Below are positions 9,501 to 16,386 of a DNA stretch of 36,613 nucleotides, piece after piece. The notes beneath the pieces are model-generated. The model was not told the DNA's origin, ran no database searches, and was given only the letters and a program-made list of their open reading frames with translations. Position 1 is the first letter of the stretch, and each line of letters starts with the position of its first letter. The stretch comes from Rubrivivax sp. (GTDB lineage Bacteria; Pseudomonadota; Gammaproteobacteria; Burkholderiales; Burkholderiaceae_C), in the NCBI GenBank assembly GCA_030653505.1, contig JAURZK010000120.1:1-36613 (forward strand). Reading direction: 5' to 3'. A program made the position numbers and the translations under genes.

Positions 9501-10314
9501 GCCCTTCCCGGGTGGCGAGCAGGAAGGGCGCAAGCCCGCGCGCATCCTGATGAACCCCGCGGGAAATCTGCTTGCGTGCCTCTTCAAGAGGGCGGGCCAG
9601 GCCGTGAAAGGCGTGCTGATGGTCGACCTGTCCGACCGGCAAGCCTCTCGCTGGCTGCCGACGGACCGGTTCGGGGGGCGCGAGATCGCTTTCAGCGCCG
9701 ACGGCGCCCTCTTCGCCCTCGGCGGTGAATTCGACATCGGGAGCCTGCGCGAGTCTGGGGCGGGGCGGGACCGGATCCTCGTCTGGGAGGTCCACGAACG
9801 GCAGCTCACGCTGCAGGCGACGGAGCAGCCCATGCAGGTTACACGCCTGGCCGATGCGGTGTATGAACTCGCGCTCGCCACGGAGCGCGACGGCAACGAC
9901 GTGGTGATCTCCGGTGGCGCGAACGGGCAGATTCAGGTGTGGGACGCCAGCTCTGGCCGGCCGGTGAAGACCCTTCGGTCCGGATCGCGACAGGTGACGC
10001 AGATGGCATTCCTGCCCAGCAAAAGCCTGCTGGCGGCTGCAGACCCGTTTGGCAGGGTCACTCTGTGGGACACCGGCGATTGGCTACCACACGAGCTGGC
10101 GACCCAGTTCGACCCGAAGGCGGAGCCGCTGTTCATTGGGTTTGCCCAGAGCGGCAACCTCCTCGTCATCGGCAGCGACGAACTGACCCGCTGGGACATC
10201 GACATGGGCTCGCTGCGCCTGAAGGCCTGCGAGCTCCTCGGTGCGCGTCCTGGTTCGACGGTCGCCAGCGAGCGCGTCGCCCAGGCCTGCGGTGTGGCAG
10301 TCGCGAGGCCATGA
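6511..10314 (+). CDS. STAND-type P-loop NTPase with transmembrane segment and WD40-like propeller
   Basis: The 1267-residue protein opens with a Y-F-G-x-x-x-I plus L-F-G-R-D-A-E signature typical of novel-STAND (nSTAND1) proteins. Walker A is P-P-G-A-G-K-T (44-50) and Walker B is L-L-L-D-H-F-E-D (141-148). A winged-helix-like region containing Y-E-L-S-H-D-R-L-V-E-P-I (near 380) follows, as is usual in this family. A hydrophobic segment at about 460-480 is probably transmembrane and is followed by a charged helical linker. From about 550 to the end there are many degenerate WD40-like repeats ending in V-S-V-W, V-A-L-W-D, I-Q-V-W-D and V-T-L-W-D. Such proteins work as signal-sensing switches that oligomerise and activate effectors. 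The natural partner here is the CHAT-SIR2 protein just upstream. The ligand sensed by the propeller cannot be told from sequence. Confidence 0.87.
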   Translation: MDMRNPYFGPAPIAEGARLFGRDAETRDLYHLLLSERIVLLYSPPGAGKTSLIRAGLLPQLRRDPGLRVLPIDGLAHTGADVGNVIGNRYVASLVGQLELALPQALQTRFDWRAPDASLRGYLDWMRGAADDVDRGLDEVLLLDHFEDLLLDPSDRPDKQSFIRELGQALTDRRRHALFSMGEHHVAELDEYLHLVPTALAHRFRLGLLSRSQARQAIVGPAAAVQVHYEPRALAALMLKLRRSSDAGDGRRPALQEWVEPVQLQVACRRLWAARFAAQATEPHGLVRAEDVKAFSVESALGNYYADAVKAAAQAAHTPERDVRDWIEDRLILPSGARGQALRTDTEGPQLPERAADALRRSNVVRLQMLGTNRWYELSHDRLVEPIRRDNLRWFGQHLAPLQLRAREWSRARSPDGLLLSVPEFLAAWRWRHANAADLRREEQALWAQSRRSLLQTRVLPMAAALLLVIVALVGMRLLHRAEAEKSERLQQQMLVSLGRAKEMALERSLDTALIEGTRTASDVMALPAGAMRERLEFSARDSLMSVLRSSRNLRRLIVHDDMRLKAVALQPGSADGRFAYGGTGGRVMFANANGLISDAPEVTCSGQSDVRTLAFDARGTLLALGCEDGTVSVWSTAEWKRVSRWQAHAGRTVVVAFDRQGSAVASGGSGKGAGIRLMPLAEGGVAELNEPRVIGPQVGSGGIWAVAFSPTEDHLVVADGEHGLWLCNVGAGDDCERRGAEELTRADDTVTALSFSANGECIATGSWNGKVALWDRLLRSADVLSKEETPALSLVFTKRYGTVQLAVGRATRLRFVPVNLDTCGKGDTVRGSGSPVVGDEVTGLAFDDERGLLAATTAVGYFALLDIERATDPVRTAVFPMADPLASGTKHGWRGALASDAAGNSQIVVGREADDRLYVFTLAGDSSAGVVPTGQVGIERVTSSVSTQLIATLGKDGSIKFWTLAGGELAEAPGLPPLQRAWELANEAARRENLPEPFPGGEQEGRKPARILMNPAGNLLACLFKRAGQAVKGVLMVDLSDRQASRWLPTDRFGGREIAFSADGALFALGGEFDIGSLRESGAGRDRILVWEVHERQLTLQATEQPMQVTRLADAVYELALATERDGNDVVISGGANGQIQVWDASSGRPVKTLRSGSRQVTQMAFLPSKSLLAAADPFGRVTLWDTGDWLPHELATQFDPKAEPLFIGFAQSGNLLVIGSDELTRWDIDMGSLRLKACELLGARPGSTVASERVAQACGVAVARP

Positions 10315-10430
10315 AGCGGGCGCGAGAAGGCGAGAGTCTCGGTAGCCCAGCTGCAGTAGACTGGAATGCGAGATTCGCGCTGCCCGTGCACGCTCTGGCG
10401 GCGCCGGCCTTCTCGCCATCAGCGTGATGC

Positions 10431-10687
10431 GCGCGGGTCAGCGAATACGGCCCGTCCGTCACGCGTGCCCTCGTGTGCAGCATCGATGCCGTCGTGGTCG
10501 GTGCGGGTCTGCCGGTCGACCTGTGTTCTGCATCGACAAGCAGCTTGCTGCCGCAGTCTGGCGTGACGTCAAGAAGGGGCTGTTCTTCCGTGCCGTCGGC
10601 GCCCTGCCCTTCGGCCAGGACATCTGCAGCGTGCAGGCGCTGAAGGCACGCCTGCTGACGCCCTGCGAAGAAGCCGTCGCCGTCTGA
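10431..10687 (+). pseudogene. Decayed nitronate monooxygenase (2-nitropropane dioxygenase family) remnant
   Basis: Two pieces of one family lie in different frames. From 10431 one frame reads ARVSEYGPSVTRALVCSIDA and continues into V-V-V-G-A-G-L-P-V-D-L, which matches the segment before the Gly-Ala-Gly-Leu-Pro loop of nitronate monooxygenases. From about 10521 the next frame reads FCIDKQLAAAVWRDVKKGLF and then F-R-A-V-G-A-L-P-F-G-Q to a stop at 10685-10687, which matches the C-terminal tail of the same family. The roughly 200 residues that should separate them, including the FMN-binding core, are missing, and the N-terminus is also absent. I infer an internal deletion plus frameshift. The family match is from memory of conserved motifs, not a search. 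Confidence 0.6.
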
Positions 10688-10711
10688 ACCCCATCAAAGA
10701 ATCAACCCCCC

Positions 10712-13624
10712 ATGCAAGCCCATTCCATCGAAAACACCGGCACGCCGGTACGCCACGAGTTGCCGCCGCAGGACATCAGCACGGAGGTCCTGCTCGAGAA
10801 GTACGCCAAGGACCAGGAGACCTCGATCGACGACGTGAACGCACGCGTCGCGCGGGCCTTGGCACAGGCCGAGTTGCCGGACCAGCGCGCCTTGTGGCAG
10901 CCGCGGTTCGCCGAAGCGCTGCGCGCCGGCTTCGTGCCGGCCGGCCGCATCCAGTCGGCCGCGGGCACGGGGCTTTCGGCGACGCTCATCAACTGCTTCG
11001 TGCAGCCGGTGGGTGATTCGATCGCCCAGGTCGAGGACGGCCACCCGGGCATCTACACCGCGCTCACCGAAGCGGCCGAGACCATGCGCCGCGGGGGCGG
11101 CGTGGGCTACGACTTCTCGCGCATCCGGCCCCGTGGCGCCTGGGTCGGCAGCACGAAGAGCAGCGCCTCGGGACCGGTGAGCTACATGCGCGTCTTCGAC
11201 CGGTCGTGCGAGACGGTCGAGTCGGCCGGCGCACGGCGCGGCGCGCAGATGGGCGTGCTGCGCTGCGACCACCCGGACATCGAGGAATTCATCCGCGCCA
11301 AGGACGGCGGCGACCTGAAGAACTTCAACCTGTCCGTCGGCGTCACCGACGCCTTCATGGCCGCGGTGCAGGACGGCGGCGAAGTCAAGCTCCGGCACCG
11401 TGCCGAACCCGGCGTGGCGCAGAAGGAGGCCGGCGCCTATCAGGAGAGCGCAGCGGAAGGCGGCCTCTGGGTCTATCGCACTTGCGCGGCGCGCGAGCTG
11501 TGGGACCAGATCATGCGGTCGACCTACGACCACGCCGAGCCCGGCGTGCTGTTCATCGACCACATCAACCGCGACAACAACCTGGCGTACTGCGAAACCA
11601 TAGCTGCCACCAACCCGTGCGGCGAGCAGCCGCTGCCGCCCTACGGCTGCTGCTGCCTGGGCTCGATCGACCTGACACGCTTCGTGCGCCAGCCCTTCGA
11701 GGACGACGCCCGGTTCGACGAGGCGGCCTTTGCCGAGGTGGTGCGGGTGGCCGTGCGCATGCTCGACAACGTGCTCGACGTGACGGTGTGGCCGCTGCCG
11801 CAACAGCAGGAAGAAGCCCGCAGCAAGCGCCGCACCGGCCTGGGCTTCACGGGCCTGGGCGATGCGCTGATCATGCTGAACCTGCACTACGACACCGACG
11901 CGGCACGCCGCATGGCCCGGCGCATCGCCGAGCTGATGCGCGACACCGCCTACGAGGCCTCGTCGGCACTGGCGGCAGAGCGTGGCGCTTTCCCGCTCTT
12001 CAACGCCGACCTCTACCTCAGCGGCAGCACCTTCGTGTCGCGCCTGCCCGCGGCGCTGCGCGAGCGCATCCGCGCCCAGGGGCTGCGCAACTCGCACCTG
12101 CTGTCGATCGCGCCCACAGGCACGATCAGCCTGGCCTTCGCCGACAACGCCAGCAACGGCATCGAGCCGGCCTTCAGCTGGAGCTACGCGCGCAAGAAGC
12201 GCATGCCCGACGGCAGCTACAAGACCTATGCGGTCGAGGACCACGCCTGGCGCCTGTACCGGCACCTCAAGGGCGAAACCGCGGCGCTGTCGCCGGCCTT
12301 CGTGACGGCGCTCGAGCTGAGCGCGCAGGCGCACGAGTCGATGGTGGCGGCGGTGGCGCCCTTCATCGACACCGCGATCTCCAAGACGGTCAACGTGCCG
12401 GCGGACTACCCCTACGCCGACTTCCAGAACCTCTACCTCGAGGCCTGGCGTTCGGGCCTGAAGGGCCTGGCCACCTACCGGCCCAACAGCGTGCTGGGCT
12501 CGGTGTTGAGCGTGACGCCCGCGGTCGAGACGGCGCCGGAAGAGGGCCTGCACATCGCCGATGCCAACCGCCGGCTGGCGCTCGACCGCCTGCCGGCGCC
12601 GGTGCTGTCGTCGCTGCGCTGGCCTGGTCGGCCCGAACTGCCGGCCGGCAACATGGCGTGGACCTTCATGGTGCACCACCCCTTCGGCGACTTCGCGCTC
12701 TTCGTGGGCGAACTTGCAGCCGCCGACGGCAGGTCGGCCCAGCCCTTCGAGGTCTGGGTCAACGGCGCCGAGCAGCCACGCGGCCTGGGTGCACTGGCCA
12801 AGACGCTGTCGATGGACCTGCGTGCCAACGACGCGGCCTGGCTGCTGCTCAAGCTCGACGCACTGGCCACGGTGGCCGAGGAGCGCCCCTTCGAGATGCC
12901 CTTCCCGCCGCACGGCGAGCTGCGGCTCTTCCCCGGCGTGGTCGCGGCCACCGCGGCCGTGATCCGCTGGCGCTGCGAACAGCTCGACGCCTTGCCGCAC
13001 CCTGGCAGCAAGGCCGCCACGCCGGTGATGGACGCCATGTTCAGCGTCACCGAACCGCTCACCGGGCCTTCGGGCACGCTGGCCTGGGCGGTCGACATCG
13101 ACAACCCCGGCACCGGCGAGCAGTTCACGCTGACGCTCAAGGAAGTGACCTTTCCCGGCCCCGACCGCACGATCGTGACGCGGCCCTGCGCGGTCGGCTT
13201 CTCGGGCAACTACCCGCGCGCGCTCGACGGCCTGGCGCGGCTGCTGTCACTCGACATGCGCGTCATCGACCCGGCCTGGATAGGCATGAAGCTGCGCAAG
13301 CTGCTGAACTACGCCGAGCCGCTGGGCCACTTCATGGCCTTCGTGCCCGGCCTGCCGCGCGGTGAGCGCCGGCAGCAGACCTGGCCTTCGACCGTGGCCT
13401 ACATGGCGCGCTTGATCATCCACCGCTACGCCATGCTGGGCGTGCTCGACGAAGACGGCTTTCCGCTGCGCGACATGGGCGTGCTCGAATCGGCCGGCAA
13501 CCCGTCCGCGCGGCCCCGCGTGCTGGCCGGCAAGGTCTGCGCGGAGTGCGGGAACGCCAGCGTCATCCACAAGGACGGCTGCGACTTCTGCACCGCCTGC
13601 GGCGACATCGGGCAGTGCGGCTGA
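10712..13624 (+). CDS. nrdJ: Adenosylcobalamin-dependent (class II) ribonucleoside-diphosphate reductase
   Basis: The 970-residue enzyme makes deoxyribonucleotides using coenzyme B12 and therefore works with or without oxygen. The catalytic N-P-C-G-E motif is at 301-305 (Asn301, thiyl-forming Cys303, Glu305). Cys95 in I-N-C-F is the usual first member of the reducing disulfide pair. The substrate loop [10 protein letters not shown] is at about 465-475. About 610-930 is the long C-terminal extension found in many proteobacterial NrdJ proteins, with two related halves. The end is Cys-rich (V-C-A-E-C-G and C-D-F-C-T-A-C-G), where the re-reducing cysteines are expected. Length is normal for the long form. 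No strong ribosome site precedes the ATG at 10712. An oxygen-independent reductase suits a denitrifying lifestyle. Confidence 0.95.
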   Translation: MQAHSIENTGTPVRHELPPQDISTEVLLEKYAKDQETSIDDVNARVARALAQAELPDQRALWQPRFAEALRAGFVPAGRIQSAAGTGLSATLINCFVQPVGDSIAQVEDGHPGIYTALTEAAETMRRGGGVGYDFSRIRPRGAWVGSTKSSASGPVSYMRVFDRSCETVESAGARRGAQMGVLRCDHPDIEEFIRAKDGGDLKNFNLSVGVTDAFMAAVQDGGEVKLRHRAEPGVAQKEAGAYQESAAEGGLWVYRTCAARELWDQIMRSTYDHAEPGVLFIDHINRDNNLAYCETIAATNPCGEQPLPPYGCCCLGSIDLTRFVRQPFEDDARFDEAAFAEVVRVAVRMLDNVLDVTVWPLPQQQEEARSKRRTGLGFTGLGDALIMLNLHYDTDAARRMARRIAELMRDTAYEASSALAAERGAFPLFNADLYLSGSTFVSRLPAALRERIRAQGLRNSHLLSIAPTGTISLAFADNASNGIEPAFSWSYARKKRMPDGSYKTYAVEDHAWRLYRHLKGETAALSPAFVTALELSAQAHESMVAAVAPFIDTAISKTVNVPADYPYADFQNLYLEAWRSGLKGLATYRPNSVLGSVLSVTPAVETAPEEGLHIADANRRLALDRLPAPVLSSLRWPGRPELPAGNMAWTFMVHHPFGDFALFVGELAAADGRSAQPFEVWVNGAEQPRGLGALAKTLSMDLRANDAAWLLLKLDALATVAEERPFEMPFPPHGELRLFPGVVAATAAVIRWRCEQLDALPHPGSKAATPVMDAMFSVTEPLTGPSGTLAWAVDIDNPGTGEQFTLTLKEVTFPGPDRTIVTRPCAVGFSGNYPRALDGLARLLSLDMRVIDPAWIGMKLRKLLNYAEPLGHFMAFVPGLPRGERRQQTWPSTVAYMARLIIHRYAMLGVLDEDGFPLRDMGVLESAGNPSARPRVLAGKVCAECGNASVIHKDGCDFCTACGDIGQCG

Positions 13625-13631
13625 TCCCGCG

Positions 13632-13661
13632 CGCCGGGCAGTCCCTGCGGACTGCCCGGCG
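13632..13661 (+). terminator. Strong GC hairpin after nrdJ, terminator-like
   Basis: A perfect 13-bp stem (13632-13644 with 13649-13661) closes a CTGC tetraloop 7 bp after the nrdJ stop codon. No T tract follows, so it is not a textbook intrinsic terminator. It may still stabilise the mRNA 3' end or end transcription with Rho help, and it sits between the convergent nrdJ and ubiT genes. Confidence 0.6.
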
Positions 13662-13717
13662 GCTGGCGAAGGCCCGGGCATGTCGCGCATGCCTGGTCTG
13701 AGCCCCTGACGCCTTGA

Positions 13718-13733
13718 GGCCGGCGCGCCGGCC
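13718..13733 (-). terminator. Perfect 16-bp GC palindrome just after ubiT
   Basis: GGCCGGCGCGCCGGCC is fully self-complementary and lies 8 bp downstream of the ubiT stop on the minus strand. It could form the 3' hairpin of the ubiUVT transcript. It has no T tract and almost no loop, so the role is uncertain. Confidence 0.3.
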
Positions 13734-13741
13734 GGCCATGC

Positions 13742-14221
13742 TCAGGCGCGCTTGCGCACGGATGCCGGCGGGCGCGGCCACAGCGGGCCGATGGCGTCCA
13801 GCGTGTTCTTCAGCATCAGGCCCAGTTCGGTGTCGCCTTCCATCACCAGCGCGCGCTCGAAGAACAGCCGGTCCGGGTCGTCTTCGCCACGCAGCAGGCG
13901 GACGTAGCTGGACGCCGGCGCCACGATGCGCAGTGCGGGTGCGCCGCGGTCCGGCGCCGCCACGAAGCCGTGCGGACCGATCTGCAGGCGCACGCGCAGC
14001 GCGAAGTCGCTGACGCGCAGTTCGACGCAGTGCCCCGCCAGCGCGCGCCGCGCGTCGGCGGGCAGGCGCGGCAGCAGCACGCGGTCCAGCACCTGTGCCA
14101 GCAGGAACGACGGCGGCGCCACCGGCAGCCGGTCGACCAACGCACAGGTGCGTTGGTGCAGCGGGGCCAGCCAGGCCGGCAGGCCCAAAGGCCGGGGATG
14201 AGACGGTGTGGCGACGCTCAT
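13742..14221 (-). CDS. ubiT: UbiT, SCP2-domain accessory protein for oxygen-independent ubiquinone synthesis
   Basis: The 159-residue protein has an SCP2-type lipid-binding fold. It has a short polar N-terminus, an F-L-L-A-Q-V-L-D-R-V-L-L-P-R-L segment near residues 40-54, then alternating strands and an L-R-G-E-D-D-P-D-R-L-F-F-E-R-A-L-V-M-E-G-D-T-type end, which is the characteristic UbiT signature. UbiT binds hydrophobic quinone intermediates in the O2-independent pathway. AAAGGG precedes the ATG. The gene is last in a ubiU-ubiV-ubiT operon with 46-bp gaps. Together these let the cell make ubiquinone under denitrifying conditions, where the O2-using hydroxylases UbiI, UbiH and UbiF cannot work. 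Confidence 0.9.
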   Translation of the reverse strand: MSVATPSHPRPLGLPAWLAPLHQRTCALVDRLPVAPPSFLLAQVLDRVLLPRLPADARRALAGHCVELRVSDFALRVRLQIGPHGFVAAPDRGAPALRIVAPASSYVRLLRGEDDPDRLFFERALVMEGDTELGLMLKNTLDAIGPLWPRPPASVRKRA

Positions 14222-14267
14222 GGCTCAACCCTTTCTTGCAAACCGACCACCGGGGCCGGCAGAGGTT

Positions 14268-15224
14268 TCACGCCGATTGCCAGACCATGCCGGGCAGGCG
14301 GTGCAGGTAGCCGTTGCTGAACGGGCCGGGCACGCCCAGCGCCGCCCAGGCCTCGGCGCGGCCGGCCACGCTGGCCTGGCCATTCATGACCTCGTCGAAG
14401 TCGGCCAGCACCTGGTTGAACCCCCGGGCACAGGGTGACAGGCGCAGGCTGGCCACGCCGGCCGCCCGCAGCCGTGCGCCGTCGCCCAGCAGGTTCTGCA
14501 CCGTGGCCGATTGCGTCTGCGTGCCGTTGAGGTTCAGGAAGGGCCGGCCCTCGGTGGACGACAGCAGCAGGCCGTCGGGGTCGGCCAGGCAGCGATAACC
14601 GCAATCGTCCTTGGGCACGCGGTGGTGCCGCGCCGTGAAGCAGCGCGCCGAGAAGGCCAGCGGCAGGCGGCCGAAAGCCCAGCACTCGGTGCGCATCGGC
14701 AAACCCGCGGGTGTGCGCACCGGGTCTTGCGCCGGGTTGACCGCCGCCAGCTGGTCCAGCGAAAGTTCCACCGGCGCCACCCAGCGGTCGGCACCCAGGT
14801 CGGCATGCTCCTGCAAAGCGGCACGGCTGTAGATGTTGAGGTGCGGCCCAAGCACCAGCGGCACGCGGCCGGCCAGCAGCTGCAAGGCCGAGGCATCACC
14901 GGCCTCGACGGCAAATTCGTGCTGCTCGGCCTGGCGTTCCAGCAGGCGCAGATCGGCCTCGCTCTCGATCAAGGTCTGCGTGGCCAGCACCACCTGCTTG
15001 CCGGCCGCCGACAGCTCGCGCCCCAGCGCCAGCCAGTCGTCCAGGCGCAGCTCGCGGCGGCGCGCGCAGACGGCTTCGCCCAGCACGATGGTGTCGGCCG
15101 GGCTGTCGGCCAGGTCGGCGTAAAAGTGCAGCAGGCTGCTGCGCGACCAGTGGTAGAGCACGGGCCCCACGGTCAGGGTCAGGCGGGCATGGGGCAGCGC
15201 GGTTGGCATCGGTGTGTTCTTCAT
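14268..15224 (-). CDS. ubiV: UbiV, U32-family iron-sulfur subunit of O2-independent ubiquinone hydroxylation
   Basis: The 318-residue protein belongs to the peptidase U32-like family. It carries the UbiV [4Fe-4S] ligand set: an N-terminal Cys in E-A-V-C-A-R-R-R-E-L-R (Cys53), then a C-x12-C-x3-C cluster (starting R-C-F-T-A-R-H-H and ending D-C-G-Y-R-C). This spacing matches E. coli UbiV Cys180/193/197. UbiV and UbiU form a heterodimer that hydroxylates the ring in the absence of O2. The start at 15224 (Met-Lys-Asn-Thr-Pro) is preferred over a second Met six codons later; neither has a strong ribosome site. It lies 46 bp from both ubiU and ubiT in the same direction. Confidence 0.92.
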   Translation of the reverse strand: MKNTPMPTALPHARLTLTVGPVLYHWSRSSLLHFYADLADSPADTIVLGEAVCARRRELRLDDWLALGRELSAAGKQVVLATQTLIESEADLRLLERQAEQHEFAVEAGDASALQLLAGRVPLVLGPHLNIYSRAALQEHADLGADRWVAPVELSLDQLAAVNPAQDPVRTPAGLPMRTECWAFGRLPLAFSARCFTARHHRVPKDDCGYRCLADPDGLLLSSTEGRPFLNLNGTQTQSATVQNLLGDGARLRAAGVASLRLSPCARGFNQVLADFDEVMNGQASVAGRAEAWAALGVPGPFSNGYLHRLPGMVWQSA

Positions 15225-15270
15225 CGGGTGGTGCGTCCAAGTACCCTGCGGCGGGTGGCCGCGTCGTGCC

Positions 15271-16290
15271 TCAGCGCCAGGGTCGGTTGTAGGCACCCAG
15301 GGTGTGCTGCTGGCCTTCGGCGTGGCGGGCCAGCTGGGCCGTCCACTCGGGCAGCACGGCGTAGCGGCCGGGCGCGGCACGGGCATGGTCGATGGCCGCG
15401 CGCCAGACCGCGGTGACCTGGCCCACGTAGGCCGCGCTGCGCTGCCGGCCTTCGATCTTGATGGCCTTCACGCCCAGGGCCATCAGCTCGGGCAGCAGGG
15501 CCAGCGTGTTCAGGCTGGTCGGCTCTTCGATCGCGTAGTCGCGCTCGCCCGCCACGTCGAAGCGACCCTTGCACAGCGTGGGATAGCCGCGCGGTTCGTC
15601 CGGCGCATAACAGTCGATCAGCACGTCATTGAGCCGGGCCTGAACACCTTCAGGGCGGTCGACCCAGCGCACCGCCGACGGCGGCGAGCAGACACCGGCG
15701 TTGTTGGGCGACTGGCCGGTGACGTAGGAGCTCAGCGCACAGCGGCCCTCGACCATCACGCACAGGCTACCGAAGCCGAAGACCTCGATGTCCACCTCGG
15801 TGTGGCGGATCAGCTGGCCCACCTGCTGCAGCGTCAGCACGCGCGGCAGCACCGCACGCTGGATGCCGTAGCGGCGCCGGTAGAACGCGATGGCGGCATG
15901 GCTGGTGGCCGACGCCTGCACAGACAGGTGCAGGCGCAGGCCGGGGTGGTGGTCACGGCAGTAGGCCATCACCGCGGTGTCGGCCACGATCAGCGCGTCG
16001 GCGCCCAGCGCGACGGCCTTGTCGACGGCGCGGTACCAGGGCCCGGCGTCGTGCGCGTCGGCGTAGGTGTTCAGCGCCATCAGCACCTTGGCGCCGTACG
16101 AATGGGCATGGGCCACGCCGTCGCGCACCTGGGCGTCGTCGAAGTTCAGCCCGGCGAAGTTGCGCGCGTTGGTGGCGTCCTTCAGGCCGAGGTAGACCGC
16201 GTCGGCGCCGGCGTCCACCGCCACCTGCAGCGCCCGCAGCGAGCCGGCCGGGCACACCAGTTCAGGGCCTTCGGGCAGTTCTTGACGCAT
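15271..16290 (-). CDS. ubiU: UbiU, U32-family iron-sulfur subunit of O2-independent ubiquinone hydroxylation
   Basis: The 339-residue protein follows E. coli UbiU closely throughout (E-L-V-C-P-A-G, Y-L-G-L-K-D-A-T-N-A-R, S-V-Q-A-S-A-T). It keeps all four [4Fe-4S] cysteines at the known spacing: C-x6-C-x16-C-x38-C, beginning at G-S-L-C and ending at P-T-L-C-K-G-R. It partners UbiV. I place the start at 16290 because AAGG lies 7 nt before that ATG; an ATG five codons upstream (16305) has no ribosome site and overlaps an FNR/Dnr-like palindrome. First gene of ubiUVT, 97 bp beyond the 3' end of the receptor gene. Confidence 0.94.
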   Translation of the reverse strand: MRQELPEGPELVCPAGSLRALQVAVDAGADAVYLGLKDATNARNFAGLNFDDAQVRDGVAHAHSYGAKVLMALNTYADAHDAGPWYRAVDKAVALGADALIVADTAVMAYCRDHHPGLRLHLSVQASATSHAAIAFYRRRYGIQRAVLPRVLTLQQVGQLIRHTEVDIEVFGFGSLCVMVEGRCALSSYVTGQSPNNAGVCSPPSAVRWVDRPEGVQARLNDVLIDCYAPDEPRGYPTLCKGRFDVAGERDYAIEEPTSLNTLALLPELMALGVKAIKIEGRQRSAAYVGQVTAVWRAAIDHARAAPGRYAVLPEWTAQLARHAEGQQHTLGAYNRPWR

Positions 16291-16304
16291 CGGTTGACCT
16301 TGCA

Positions 16305-16318
16305 TGGATGGGTATCAA
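16305..16318 (-). promoter_or_regulatory. Possible FNR/Dnr-like box before ubiU
   Basis: On the minus strand this reads TTGATACCCATCCA: a perfect TTGAT half-site, N4, and a 4/5 match to the second half-site. It is centred only 22 bp before the ubiU start, which is too close for class II activation with that start. It is either a chance match, a site of another geometry, or a sign that initiation differs from my call. Confidence 0.25.
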
Positions 16319-16386
16319 TGGAGCAGCGAACAGGCCAGGAGGTGCGCAACCCTGCGCTTGGCTTCGCTTGCAGTGGTGCCGTGCGG

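Noticed and set aside
1309..10690. Conflict locus as an integrated mobile element
   Set aside because: No integrase, transposase, tRNA end or flanking direct repeats could be found. Acquisition is likely by gene content, but no element boundary is supported.
10685..10712. FNR-like box just before nrdJ
   Set aside because: The two ATCAA copies are direct repeats, not an inverted pair, and lie too close to the start codon.
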